Origin: Microscillaceae bacterium
Lineage (GTDB): Bacteria > Bacteroidota > Bacteroidia > Cytophagales > Microscillaceae
Direction: 5' to 3'
Length of the DNA: 33,270 nucleotides
NCBI GenBank assembly: GCA_003483885.1
Contig: DMXI01000240.1
Location: 1 to 33,270, forward strand
Of the stretch, positions 9,111 to 17,963 are shown one piece after another; positions within the stretch are counted from its first letter, which is position 1, and every line of letters begins with the position of its first letter. The notes below the pieces were generated by a model. It searched no databases. It saw only the letters and a list, made by a program, of their open reading frames with translations, and was not told the origin of the DNA. A program made the translations under genes and the position numbers.

Positions 9111-9310
9111 CTCGCTCAAATATCAAACGGTGTCTTAATGAAAACTTGGCTCTCAATGATAGCTTTGCCCCTTATGTTGGAAGAAACACAAATTTCCCCC
9201 CAAAGGAATAAAAAGGTTTGATCGCATTACTTTGCGATTATTCTATGATAACAGTCTCCAGGCTAAAACCATAAGCTCCCTCATCTGTAATATCAAGAAC
9301 ATAGTGATTT

Positions 9311-10282
9311 TCACCCCTCAAACCCTCCCCCATTACGCAATACACTTGGCCGGAAGCCAAACTTTTTATAAAAAGCATTGGAGAAATTGCCCACTGCCGA
9401 GTAGCCTGTTTCGTAGGCAATGGTGCTGATGGTTTTGTGGGTCGAGAGCATTTGCTCGTAGGCTCTGTCCAGTCTCAAATCTATCAAACACTGGATAACG
9501 CTGGTGCCAAACACTTCTTTGAACCCTTTCTTGAGGGTAAACTCATTCACCCCCACTTCGCGGGCAATGCGCTTGATAGATAATTTATCGTCCAGGTGCT
9601 GTTGCATAAAATGGTAGGCATCTTTGATTTTGGCTTTAGCGTTAATTCGAGGATTCGAAAAGGCCTGCTGGGCCTGAATTTGGTGTACCATCGCAAAGAC
9701 CAAATCAGTCATTTTGCTCTCCATAAACAAAGCTCGTAATTGCCCAGTATAGCCACAGTTTTTCATCTGTAGAATGATCTCTCGCACCGTTTGGCTCAGT
9801 GGAATTCCCTTGCCCGATAGCGAGTACGCTTGCTGAGTTTCAATGGCTTGAGTCAATTGATTGAGTTCTTCGAAATTGGGCAGAAAAGAGTCTAAGAAAT
9901 CTTCGGGCGTCATTCGAAAGCCAAAACTCTCGTAATCAGTATTTTCTTTAAAACGCAATTGACAATAATCGGCAGGTACATATTTGAGGTAGAAACATTG
10001 CGGAAGGGCTATAAAAGATTGTCGACTTTCGAATTTGGTGGTTTTAGAAACACCCTTGAGCTGAAAATGAAACTGCAGCCAGTCTTTAGCCATACTTTTC
10101 TCAAGTAAAATGTCACTCTTTACCTGTAACGTAGAGTTATATACCGTAAACTCATTGACCTGGTGCTGTTTTCTCACTCCTCTGAAACCTTCCAGCTCCC
10201 CTTTTACTTGATACAGTTCCTGCACCTGCAGCCACTGACTACCCAAACGGTCTATGTGTGATTTACCCTGCCATTGATTCAT
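9311..10282 (-). CDS. AraC-family transcriptional regulator, PchR-like
   Basis: 323 residues starting at ATG 10282. The last 100 residues form a two-helix-turn-helix AraC DNA-binding domain: KDAYHFMQQHLDDKLSIKRIAREVGVNEFTLK in the first HTH, and ISTIAYETGYSAVGNFSNAFYKKFGFRPS in the second, including the conserved GY/F...F...K..G..P signature. The VNEFTLKKGFKEVFGTSV block is typical of the PchR/siderophore-sensor branch. The N-terminal 200 residues would be the ligand-sensing part but show no motif I can name. The gene is divergent from the DUF5916 protein gene across about 117 bases, a layout that would allow it to control that gene (inference). The 3' end abuts the IS remnant. Confidence 0.85.
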   Translation of the reverse strand: MNQWQGKSHIDRLGSQWLQVQELYQVKGELEGFRGVRKQHQVNEFTVYNSTLQVKSDILLEKSMAKDWLQFHFQLKGVSKTTKFESRQSFIALPQCFYLKYVPADYCQLRFKENTDYESFGFRMTPEDFLDSFLPNFEELNQLTQAIETQQAYSLSGKGIPLSQTVREIILQMKNCGYTGQLRALFMESKMTDLVFAMVHQIQAQQAFSNPRINAKAKIKDAYHFMQQHLDDKLSIKRIAREVGVNEFTLKKGFKEVFGTSVIQCLIDLRLDRAYEQMLSTHKTISTIAYETGYSAVGNFSNAFYKKFGFRPSVLRNGGGFEG

Positions 10283-10399
10283 AATAAAGTGTATTTTTAA
10301 AATTCCGCTTTTAATAACCCTTATTGCCGATTTGCTAAGTCCTTGCCTTCAAATTCTGACAAATTAGCCCTCACAAACCAATCAAAACCAAATCAATAT

Positions 10400-12646
10400 A
10401 TGAAATTATTCTTACTTATGCTGACTTGGAGTGCCTTCATTGCCTGTTTTGGGCCAAGTCTCCAAGCCCAAGACTTATCTATACAAAGGACTACTTCTCC
10501 GATCAAAATTGACGGGGTGATGGACGAACCCCATTGGGCTAAAGCTGCGGTTACCGATCAGTTTCACCAATATTTCCCTAGCGATTCGCTTCCGGCCAAA
10601 GCCCAAACCGAAGTCAGGTTGGCTTATGACGATAAATACATTTATGTAGTGGCCAAAATGCATAATCTGGGTCCCAGAAAATATGTAACTCCTTCGCTTC
10701 GCCGCGACTTTAGAGGAGAAGCCAACGATGTATTTACCATCGTACTCGATACTTATGCCGATCGTAACAACGCTTTTATGTTTGGAGTAAACCCCTTTGG
10801 AGTACAGCGCGAAGGCCTCATTGCCAATGGTGGAGCTGTGATTCGGTTCGATACTTTTTCTATTAGTTGGGATAGCAAGTGGTATTCCGCCACCAAAATT
10901 TACCCCGATTATTGGATCGCCGAAATGGCCATTCCTTTCAATAGCATTCGGTTTAAATCCGACAATGATCAGTGGCTGGTTAATTTTTACCGCTTCGATA
11001 GCGAATACGCCGAACAATCTACCTGGGCGCCCATTCCACAAAATCAATTGATTATCAACCTGGCTTTTTCTAAAAAACTACAATGGGATCAAGCCCCTCG
11101 AAACAAAGGAGCCAATGTTGCCATTATTCCTTATGTAGCCGCAGGCAGCAGCAAAAGTTTTGAACCCAATCTGCCCAGCGACAATAACCTCAATGCAGGA
11201 TTGGATGCCAAAATAGGACTCAGTACTGCTCTTAACCTGGACCTTACGGTAAACCCTGATTTTTCGCAGGTAGAGGTAGATCAGCAGGTAACCAATCTGG
11301 ATCGCTTCGAGATATTTTTCCCGGAAAAAAGGCAGTTTTTCCAAGAAAATGCGGACCTCTTTGCCAATTTTGGATTAGCGGGAACCCGTCCCTTTTTTTC
11401 TCGCAGAATTGGGGTGGCTCGAGATGCCAGCACTGGGCAAAACTTGCAAAACCCGATTTATTTTGGAGCACGGCTAAGCGGCAAGCTAAGTCCTGGACTC
11501 CGCATTGGGGTGCTTTCTATGCAAGCGGGTGAAGATGCTGCCATTAATTTACCTTCTACCAACTACACCGTGGCCGCTTTCCAACAGCGCATTGCTCAGC
11601 GGTCGTTTGTCAGCTTGATTTTGGTCAACAAACAGGCCTTTCAAGACTCTATTGCGGGTGGGTTTGATGTCAGCCCCAATGAATTTAATCGTATGATTGG
11701 TCTTGATGTCAACTTGGCTACCAAAGACAATGTCTGGAATACCAAACTTTTTTACCATCGTTCTTTCGACGATTTGGGGCTAGACTCTAGTTTTGCCACT
11801 GGAGGTTATTTCATTTACAATACTCGTCGCTGGTCGGTGGATGTTACCGCCCAAAATATTGGTAATCATTACAATCCATCGGTAGGTTTTGTACGTCGAC
11901 GAGATATTTTGCAGGCTACCCCGCAGATTTGGTACAACCGTTATCCCACGGGTGGGCTCATCCAGCGCCACGGACCGGGCATTAGCGGAGATGTGGTGGC
12001 CAACCCCGCTCTGGAACTACTCGATTGGAACACCTCGCTCAATTATCGCATTGCTTTTCGCAATACTGCTACTCTGAACTTTAGCGCCCGTCGCAGTTTT
12101 ATCCAGCTTCGCTTTCCTTTTGACCCCAGTGGCACAGGTTCGCTCCCGCTGGAAACAGGTACCAACTACTTAAACAATCAACTCGTTGCCAGCTTTAGAA
12201 GCGATGCCCGCAAACGGTTTTTCTTCAATCTCAATAGTCAAATGGGGGAATATTTCAATGGGGAACGGTACCAACTTGGAGGAGAGCTTACCTATCGTTT
12301 TCAACCCTGGGGGTTTGTAAGCCTCAATTTTAACTACAATCATATTCAGTTACCGCAGCCTTACCAAAGTGCGGATTTGTCGCTGGTGGGCACCCGCATT
12401 GATCTTACTTTTACCAAAAATCTCTTTTGGACCACTTTTGTGCAATACAATGGCCAGATCAACAATTTAAATATCAATTCCCGCTTACAATGGCGGTTCA
12501 AACCAGTTTCTGATTTGTTTTTGGTGTACACCGACAATTATTTTGCGGATGACCAAAACCAAAACGGAGACTTTGTACTACTACAAGTCCGCCAACCCAA
12601 ATTAAGAGCAATAGTGTTCAAACTTACTTATTGGTTAAACCTATAA
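10400..12646 (+). CDS. CBM9-like/DUF5916 outer-membrane beta-barrel protein
   Basis: 748 residues from ATG 10400. An upstream in-frame TTG (10343) would add 19 residues ahead of a clear signal peptide, MKLFLLMLTWSAFIACF...LQAQ, so ATG is chosen. After the signal comes a carbohydrate-binding-family-9-like domain (IKIDGVMDEPHWAKA, then YDDKYIYVVAKMHN; about residues 25-220). The DUF5916 section follows, with the hallmark QVEVDQQVTNLDRFEIFFPEKRQFFQEN and RPFFSRRIG. The rest alternates polar and aromatic residues and ends in FKLTYWLNL, as expected for an outer-membrane barrel with a terminal aromatic/Leu. The family is common in Bacteroidota and its substrate is unknown. It may bind or import a carbohydrate or other surface ligand. 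It interrupts the effector array and is divergent from the AraC gene. Confidence 0.85.
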   Translation: MKLFLLMLTWSAFIACFGPSLQAQDLSIQRTTSPIKIDGVMDEPHWAKAAVTDQFHQYFPSDSLPAKAQTEVRLAYDDKYIYVVAKMHNLGPRKYVTPSLRRDFRGEANDVFTIVLDTYADRNNAFMFGVNPFGVQREGLIANGGAVIRFDTFSISWDSKWYSATKIYPDYWIAEMAIPFNSIRFKSDNDQWLVNFYRFDSEYAEQSTWAPIPQNQLIINLAFSKKLQWDQAPRNKGANVAIIPYVAAGSSKSFEPNLPSDNNLNAGLDAKIGLSTALNLDLTVNPDFSQVEVDQQVTNLDRFEIFFPEKRQFFQENADLFANFGLAGTRPFFSRRIGVARDASTGQNLQNPIYFGARLSGKLSPGLRIGVLSMQAGEDAAINLPSTNYTVAAFQQRIAQRSFVSLILVNKQAFQDSIAGGFDVSPNEFNRMIGLDVNLATKDNVWNTKLFYHRSFDDLGLDSSFATGGYFIYNTRRWSVDVTAQNIGNHYNPSVGFVRRRDILQATPQIWYNRYPTGGLIQRHGPGISGDVVANPALELLDWNTSLNYRIAFRNTATLNFSARRSFIQLRFPFDPSGTGSLPLETGTNYLNNQLVASFRSDARKRFFFNLNSQMGEYFNGERYQLGGELTYRFQPWGFVSLNFNYNHIQLPQPYQSADLSLVGTRIDLTFTKNLFWTTFVQYNGQINNLNINSRLQWRFKPVSDLFLVYTDNYFADDQNQNGDFVLLQVRQPKLRAIVFKLTYWLNL

Positions 12647-12835
12647 ATGTAATCCCTCTGCCAGTCTATGCTTTTCTTTGATCGTGTTGGAAAACACGAA
12701 ACCTGACTATGCCAATTTATTATATTACTTTATCCATAAAAAAACACTCATCTAACAGATGTCTAACACTGTAGCTCATGACAAATGTGTAGTATGCTCC
12801 TTCACTGATAGTAAAACAATTAAAACCACTAAAAC

Positions 12836-12937
12836 CATACTACTAGACATTTTTCGTTTGTGGAGACACAAATGAAGGCAGCCACGCCGTTGAACGTGTC
12901 CTCACGTCCAACTTTAGCTAAAATGTCTAGTAGTATG
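12836..12937 (-). mobile_element. MITE-like element, copy C (102 bp) with perfect 9-bp target duplication
   Basis: The ends are CATACTACTAG and CTAGTAGTATG. The flanks are CACTAAAAC at 12827-12835 and again at 12938-12946, a perfect 9-bp duplication. It has the same orientation as copy A. One internal stem has a mismatch (TTGAACGTG against CACGTCCAA) and the other a G-T pair, so it is slightly worn. It ends only 19 bases before the start codon of effector 4. The remainder of the 12647-12956 gap holds nothing else I can name apart from a short TCGTGTT/AACACGA hairpin at 12682-12699. Confidence 0.9.
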
Positions 12938-12956
12938 CACTAAAACATAATTGCGT

Positions 12957-15179
12957 ATGCTATCACAAATCCAAAGAGGGAACGATCAGGAGACAAATCA
13001 ATCTGCTCAATCGCACGAAGTTACCCAGAAGAAAGAAAGACCAGGCTCAAACCAAGGGCAAAAGCCTTCAATCCAAGCAAAACAAAAGCCAATTCAAGCC
13101 AAACAAAAACCGATACAGGCCAAGCATAAAACAATTCAAGCCAAACATAAGCCCATCCAGGCCAAACAAAGTCCAGTACAGCTTCAGGATAAAGATACTG
13201 AATCTGGTACCAGTAGCAACCAAGAAGAAGCCCGAGTAAAACAGCGGGTAGGTGCCCTCATGAATACCGATATTAGTGATGCCAAAGTACATTACAACTC
13301 CGATAAACCTGCTCAGTTGATGGCCGAAGGTACGGCCCAAGGCAATGAGGTACACTTGGCTCCAGGCAAAAGCAAACACTTGGGCCACGAGCTTACCCAC
13401 GTAGCCCAACAAAAACTAGGTGATGTAAAACCTACCATGCAAGCTAATAATGGAGTGGGTATCAACAATGACCCCAAACTTGAGAAACAAGCAGACGATA
13501 TTGGGGCCATAGCCATGGGGAACCAAACCATCCAGGCCAAAGCTCCCCAAAACGCAACTTTGTCGTCATCAAGTAATAGTAACAGTAGCTCTACTCCCTT
13601 TCAGCTGATCACTTCGCTGGAGCTAGACACTCTCATGACATCATTGAATAAAATGGAGGAATACAAACACCTCCAAAACAGACCCAAGATTATGGGCAAA
13701 CAGGCTCTATGGAATGTGTTGGTTGCTTATAGAACCAAGCATAACATTAACATGAATGACATCGATTTGCCTCAGGCCGAGAGTATTATCACCGAGCACT
13801 TAGATCAATACCCAAGTCCCCAGCAAAAGCATCTAAAAATAAATCAACAAATCAATCACGCCCACAGTCTTAGCGCTACTAATCTGGATGGCGATATTAC
13901 CAATGCGAATAGTATTCATGACCTATCTATCTACGAAATGAATAGCGAAATGAATGATAGTATCAAGAGCAAGATAGATCACAAAATAGATGAAACCCTG
14001 ACTTTGGCCGATGCGGCTCAGGTAGAGTTTATCAAGCGAATGAATAAATTAAAATCAACCCATCAAGCAGCCAATTATGAAGTAAAACCTGGCCCATTAA
14101 AGAAAAAAGAACGAATTGAGGAAAAAACTTTTGGAAAGTATGACCGAGACGCAGGTCAGGTAATTGATATTGTGAGAGGTAGTTTGGTATTTGATACTTT
14201 GGAAGACCTTATCAAGATAGAACCTGTAATCAAAGATTTCTTCTATATTTTACGTCGCAAAAACGATATTGGCAAAGAAACCCCCGCTGGCTATGCCGAC
14301 ATGAAAATCAACGTAAGACTAGACAATGGTATTGTAGGAGAGCTACAACTACAAGTAAAGAGCCTTAATACCGCCAAAACTCAAGGAGGTGGTCACTCGC
14401 TTTACCGAATTATCCGAGATTTGAACGAAGGAAAAGCCACCCAGTTTGACACTGAAAATGAACACGATCTGGAGAAGTTGACCAAAATAAAAGACGGCTT
14501 TAGCACCATTAAAAATACCTTGACTACCAAAGGTAATGACGACAATCATGTCTTAAAACCTGCCGAGGCCAATGCTTATAAGCAACTATTGAATAGCACC
14601 TTGGCCAAGCTTGAGGCCGGAAATGTACTGGGTTATGCCAAAGATGGAAAGGAGCACACCGATCTTATGAAAATTAGTAAGTTGGTCTATGAAAATGCCA
14701 ACAAGACAATTAATGAACAAATGGAAGATGAACGAGTTCAAAATCATTTCCAGAACCTTAATCAAGCCATTTCGGAAGAAAAAGCCACTAAAGAAGCAAA
14801 GAGAAGCCCCGCAGCGCTTGCCCAAAATCAGGACTCTAATTGGTTTACGCAAAGGTTTGGTGCTACTCCCCAACCCAATGGTGCTGGCATCGAGACACTT
14901 CTCAACAGTATTCAGGCTCGCTTCGAAATCCCTGGTGACAATTGGATAAGCGAAACCAAAAAAGGGCTTAAAGATGAGGGAACCATCGCGGGTGATCAAA
15001 ACTTTAACATCAACAAGGTCCTCCAATATTTTAGTGGACACCTCTCGGCTCGTTTTCAGCTAATCAAGAAAAAACCTATCACCAATAAGTTTAGCGTTGA
15101 AGGTGTCATAGGTGAAGAAGGTCCAATTTGTTTCATATTAGAAGATGGTCAACAATACTTGTTAACTTATAAAAAATAG
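12957..15179 (+). CDS. eCIS-type effector 4: QAK repeats, DUF4157 (type A), RelA/SpoT-like domain, degenerate OTU-like tail
   Basis: 740 residues from ATG 12957. An in-frame TTG two codons upstream is not favoured, because MLSQIQRGNDQETNQ matches the sister heads. There are five IQAK(Q/H) repeats plus PVQLQ. The DUF4157 domain is type A, with HELTH at 144-148 and LEKQADDIG. The linker ends PFQLITS. The RelA/SpoT-like region (about 350-490) has KKKERIEEKTF, DIVRGSLVFD, GYADMKINVRL, GELQLQV and GGGHSLYR, parallel to effector 3. A helical segment again follows, and the C-terminus (NKVLQYF, then ICFILEDGQQYLLTYKK) aligns by eye with the OTU-like end of effector 3. The positions of the catalytic Cys and His are not conserved (no NCL motif; GQQY in place of GQRH). 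So the peptidase-like tail is probably inactive or repurposed. Effectors 3 and 4 share toxin halves but have different head subtypes. Confidence 0.85.
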   Translation: MLSQIQRGNDQETNQSAQSHEVTQKKERPGSNQGQKPSIQAKQKPIQAKQKPIQAKHKTIQAKHKPIQAKQSPVQLQDKDTESGTSSNQEEARVKQRVGALMNTDISDAKVHYNSDKPAQLMAEGTAQGNEVHLAPGKSKHLGHELTHVAQQKLGDVKPTMQANNGVGINNDPKLEKQADDIGAIAMGNQTIQAKAPQNATLSSSSNSNSSSTPFQLITSLELDTLMTSLNKMEEYKHLQNRPKIMGKQALWNVLVAYRTKHNINMNDIDLPQAESIITEHLDQYPSPQQKHLKINQQINHAHSLSATNLDGDITNANSIHDLSIYEMNSEMNDSIKSKIDHKIDETLTLADAAQVEFIKRMNKLKSTHQAANYEVKPGPLKKKERIEEKTFGKYDRDAGQVIDIVRGSLVFDTLEDLIKIEPVIKDFFYILRRKNDIGKETPAGYADMKINVRLDNGIVGELQLQVKSLNTAKTQGGGHSLYRIIRDLNEGKATQFDTENEHDLEKLTKIKDGFSTIKNTLTTKGNDDNHVLKPAEANAYKQLLNSTLAKLEAGNVLGYAKDGKEHTDLMKISKLVYENANKTINEQMEDERVQNHFQNLNQAISEEKATKEAKRSPAALAQNQDSNWFTQRFGATPQPNGAGIETLLNSIQARFEIPGDNWISETKKGLKDEGTIAGDQNFNINKVLQYFSGHLSARFQLIKKKPITNKFSVEGVIGEEGPICFILEDGQQYLLTYKK

Positions 15180-15257
15180 TAGTGTATAAAGTTTAAATAC
15201 AAAAGGGAACTGCCTCATAATATATGCTAAATCAAACAATATTTTAATTTTAGCTCC

Positions 15258-15290
15258 AGACCTGACAGGTTTTAAAAACCTGTCAGGTCT
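15258..15290. repeat. Perfect 16-bp palindrome
   Basis: AGACCTGACAGGTTTT (15258-15273) is followed, after one base, by its exact reverse complement (15275-15290). The tip is A/T only and the outer stem GC-containing. As RNA it would be a very stable hairpin. The downstream T content is moderate. It resembles the CCTGACAGG intergenic palindromes seen in Bacteroidota genomes. Confidence 0.75.
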
Positions 15291-15666
15291 AAAGTGCTTT
15301 AAAAAGCTTTTTCCCTAAATAAAATTCTTTAGCAGCAAGTTTATGAGATAGCTTCTTTTTTTCATAAAATAAATCTTGATCCCCTTGCCTACGCTACTTG
15401 TGTCTCAGTAAATCTACATTATCAGGAAAATCAGTGAGCCCGCTCGTCTTCTCATTTTTGCTCAAAAATCCACTAATAATCAAGCGATTAAAGTAAAACT
15501 CAGACTCTCTATCAGCCTATACTCTTCTTTTTTATTCAGATAAAAGCTTATGTGCAAGTATAATATAACTATTTTTATCTAAGATATAATTTTACAAATA
15601 AAAAATCGCAAAACCAGCAAAATCAATCATTCAATATTAGTACAAATCCTATGGATGTTGCTCAAT

Positions 15667-15703
15667 TGGTTGTAACTGACAATTAACATCTTTAAAACAA
15701 CCA
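15667..15703 (+). promoter_or_regulatory. Leader inverted repeat of effector 5
   Basis: TGGTTGT (15667-15673) and ACAACCA (15697-15703) are separated by 23 bases, and the ATG follows 13 bases later. The same arms, spacer length and distance to ATG occur before effector 6, while the spacer sequence differs. This suggests a conserved 5' leader hairpin or operator. Confidence 0.5.
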
Positions 15704-15716
15704 TAAATATAAGCGT

Positions 15717-17888
15717 ATGCCATCATCCATCCAGAGGGGGAATGATCAGGATGCAAATCAATCTTCTCAATCACCAGAAATTGTCCAAAAAAAGGAAAGT
15801 ACAGGACCAAGACTTGGGCAAAAATCAGCCATTCAGGCCAAGCAAAAACCCATACAAGCCAAACAAAAACCTGTACAGGCCAAACACCAAACCATACAAG
15901 CCAAGCAAAGCCCTATTCAAAGAAATAGCCAAAAAGGAACTGTACAACGAAACAGTCCAAAAGGCGATGACCTAAAGGAAAGAATGAGTGCCCACTATAA
16001 GGTAGACTTATCGGGATACCAGGAACATCCCAACTCATCTTTTCCTGGCACGGTGGGCGCCGATGCCACCATCCAAGGCAAGGACATTCATTATGGTCCT
16101 GGAAAATTTACCGAGCAAAATCGTAAACATGAGCTTGGGCATGCCATCGACAATACGCTCAATGGTCCCCCCAAAGGTGACACAGTAATCAATGGTAAAA
16201 ACATTGATACTACGCGTGAAAAAGCCGCGGAAAAAATTGAAAATACGCCGCTACCCAAAAGCATAGAAGGAGAGGCCACTACCCAAATGAAAAAAACAGG
16301 TGAAACATCTCCGGTACAAACCAAAACGTCTCAAAATACTCAGGGAGAGGTAATTCAGGGATACATCAAACCTGAATTGACCGGGCATAAAAAGAGAAGC
16401 ATGAAGCGCAAGCACACCGAACGCATCATCAAACGTTTTGCACTCAATGCCATTAGTTTATACCAAAAGCTAGATACTGCACTCAGCACTGATAACCTGG
16501 TCTTGGCAGAAACCAATAAGCTTAGTAAAGGTATTACCGAATTTACCAAAATTGCGAACAATCCATCGCTGGTAGATTTGGGTCCCAAAATGCCATATGA
16601 TAAGGTAAAAAATGATCCCAAACTTGAAAATGACCTGCCCCTGGAGCTTGATGACTACACCAATTGGGTAAATACCATCAGTGGGAGTAAGGAATTTTAT
16701 GGCCTTGGAGCACTCAACGATCCCTCGGATGCCCTGTCTCAGGCAAATGATGCTGTTATGTACGAAGAAATACAAGAAAGCCTTGGTACTGATTCGCAGA
16801 ATGTAGGCAAAGCAACCAGGGCATTGCTTGCTCAAATGGCCCCCGAAGTACTAAGAGAAGCCGAAATAGCCTGTGGAACTAAAGGGGTGCCCGTAGTGCA
16901 CCGTGAAACTTTAATAGAACTGGAAGGGGGTACTGAACTAGATCGCCCCGACAGCAAAAGCTTTCGTGAAATACCTCACAAAAAACCCGGTATGCTTGAC
17001 TTTGGTACTGATCATTATGATTATGAATTTTGGACCGAAAGTCAATGGACCACTGCTCCTTTTCCCAAAGCAAGAAACCTGGAAGAATTGACCCAAAACA
17101 TCAAAGGGAGTGATGTGAAACAAGGTGGGTTAGGGCTTTGCTACATGTATGCGGCATTGGCTACACTGGCTGACGTCAACCCTAGTTTTATAAAATCTAT
17201 GTTTACTCACCTCGACCGTAGAACTGCCACGGTACGTCTGTTTACATCTAGTGGAAAACCTACCTACATTACAGTGAATCGTACTCAAGTAGTGGGTAAA
17301 AATTCTAAAGATAAAAGAGTGGTAGACAATTTTAAAAGTCGAGAATGGGTACGGCTTATTTCTAAGGCGTATGTTACCGCTGGTTTTACAGGTTCAAAAA
17401 GCGAAGAAGTGCCCGACACTAAGATTGGGGGGCACCTCAAGAAAAAAGGTATAAAAACTGGTGATGGCAGCTTAGGAAGTGACGTAGGAATGGGGCACCT
17501 CACCGGGCAACAAAAAAACTACGAAACGCCTTCTTGGGTATACATCAGCGATGACAATGTACAAACCATCAAAGAAGCACTTGACCAAGGCAAGGCGGTC
17601 ACTTGCTGCTTTATGAATATTACCAATCTCATAGGCTGGAACAATGATGATTCGTTAGAATCAGGCCACGTGTATACAGTGGTGGGGTATCGTGGCAATA
17701 ATTTCATTATTAGAAACCCTTGGGGTAGAACTGTACCCAAACAAACTGATGATGGTGGAGGGAATGTAAGTAACATGGAATACAACTTGAAAGAAACCGA
17801 TAAAAGCGATGACACAGATGGTCGCTTTGTATTAACCAAGGATCAGTTCAAAAAGGAAGCCTCCTGGGTAACCATCAATCATTTCTAA
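15717..17888 (+). CDS. eCIS-type effector 5: QAK repeats, DUF4157-like (type B), calpain-like cysteine peptidase
   Basis: 723 residues from ATG 15717 (MPSSIQRGNDQDANQ). Head: EIVQKKE, four IQAK(Q/H) repeats, PIQRN and TVQRN. The type B domain has HELGH at 138-142 and DTTREKAAEK. The linker is TQMKK, PVQTK and finally VIQGYIK. A mostly helical region (about 215-420) has no recognised family. The C-terminal domain is calpain-like (peptidase family C2): KQGGLGLCYMYAALATLA with Cys475, SGHVYTVVGY with His651, and IRNPWG with Asn667. These are the calpain Cys-His-Asn triad in the right order with the diagnostic NPWG. The usual calpain Q before the Cys is present (Q469). It would be a cytosolic-acting endopeptidase after delivery to a target cell (inference). 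No calcium-binding EF-hands or C2 domain are seen. Its head is nearly identical to that of effector 6, suggesting recent duplication. Confidence 0.9.
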   Translation: MPSSIQRGNDQDANQSSQSPEIVQKKESTGPRLGQKSAIQAKQKPIQAKQKPVQAKHQTIQAKQSPIQRNSQKGTVQRNSPKGDDLKERMSAHYKVDLSGYQEHPNSSFPGTVGADATIQGKDIHYGPGKFTEQNRKHELGHAIDNTLNGPPKGDTVINGKNIDTTREKAAEKIENTPLPKSIEGEATTQMKKTGETSPVQTKTSQNTQGEVIQGYIKPELTGHKKRSMKRKHTERIIKRFALNAISLYQKLDTALSTDNLVLAETNKLSKGITEFTKIANNPSLVDLGPKMPYDKVKNDPKLENDLPLELDDYTNWVNTISGSKEFYGLGALNDPSDALSQANDAVMYEEIQESLGTDSQNVGKATRALLAQMAPEVLREAEIACGTKGVPVVHRETLIELEGGTELDRPDSKSFREIPHKKPGMLDFGTDHYDYEFWTESQWTTAPFPKARNLEELTQNIKGSDVKQGGLGLCYMYAALATLADVNPSFIKSMFTHLDRRTATVRLFTSSGKPTYITVNRTQVVGKNSKDKRVVDNFKSREWVRLISKAYVTAGFTGSKSEEVPDTKIGGHLKKKGIKTGDGSLGSDVGMGHLTGQQKNYETPSWVYISDDNVQTIKEALDQGKAVTCCFMNITNLIGWNNDDSLESGHVYTVVGYRGNNFIIRNPWGRTVPKQTDDGGGNVSNMEYNLKETDKSDDTDGRFVLTKDQFKKEASWVTINHF

Positions 17889-17931
17889 ATAGCATTCTAT
17901 CAAGGTAGATCGTGTGTCATATATCAAATTT

Positions 17932-17963
17932 AAAAGCCTGTAGCGAAAACTCTGCAGGCTTTA
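17932..17963 (+). terminator. Terminator-like hairpin after effector gene 5
   Basis: AAAGCCTGTAG (17933-17943) pairs with CTGCAGGCTTT (17952-17962) with one G-U pair, around an 8-base loop, 44 bases after the stop codon. The following U-tract is short, so it is a moderate candidate. Apart from this, the gap 17889-18282 holds only the leader repeat at 18233-18269. Confidence 0.5.

Larger units (their letters stand above)
15180..15716. other. Intergenic region between effectors 4 and 5
   Basis: 537 AT-rich bases with no open frame worth calling. It contains a perfect long palindrome (15258-15290), which may also terminate effector 4 transcription, and near its end the inverted-repeat leader of effector 5 (15667-15703). 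Confidence 0.6.

Noticed and set aside
12682..12699. Hairpin TCGTGTT/AACACGA as terminator of the DUF5916 gene
   Set aside because: No T-tract follows the stem, so it does not qualify as an intrinsic terminator.
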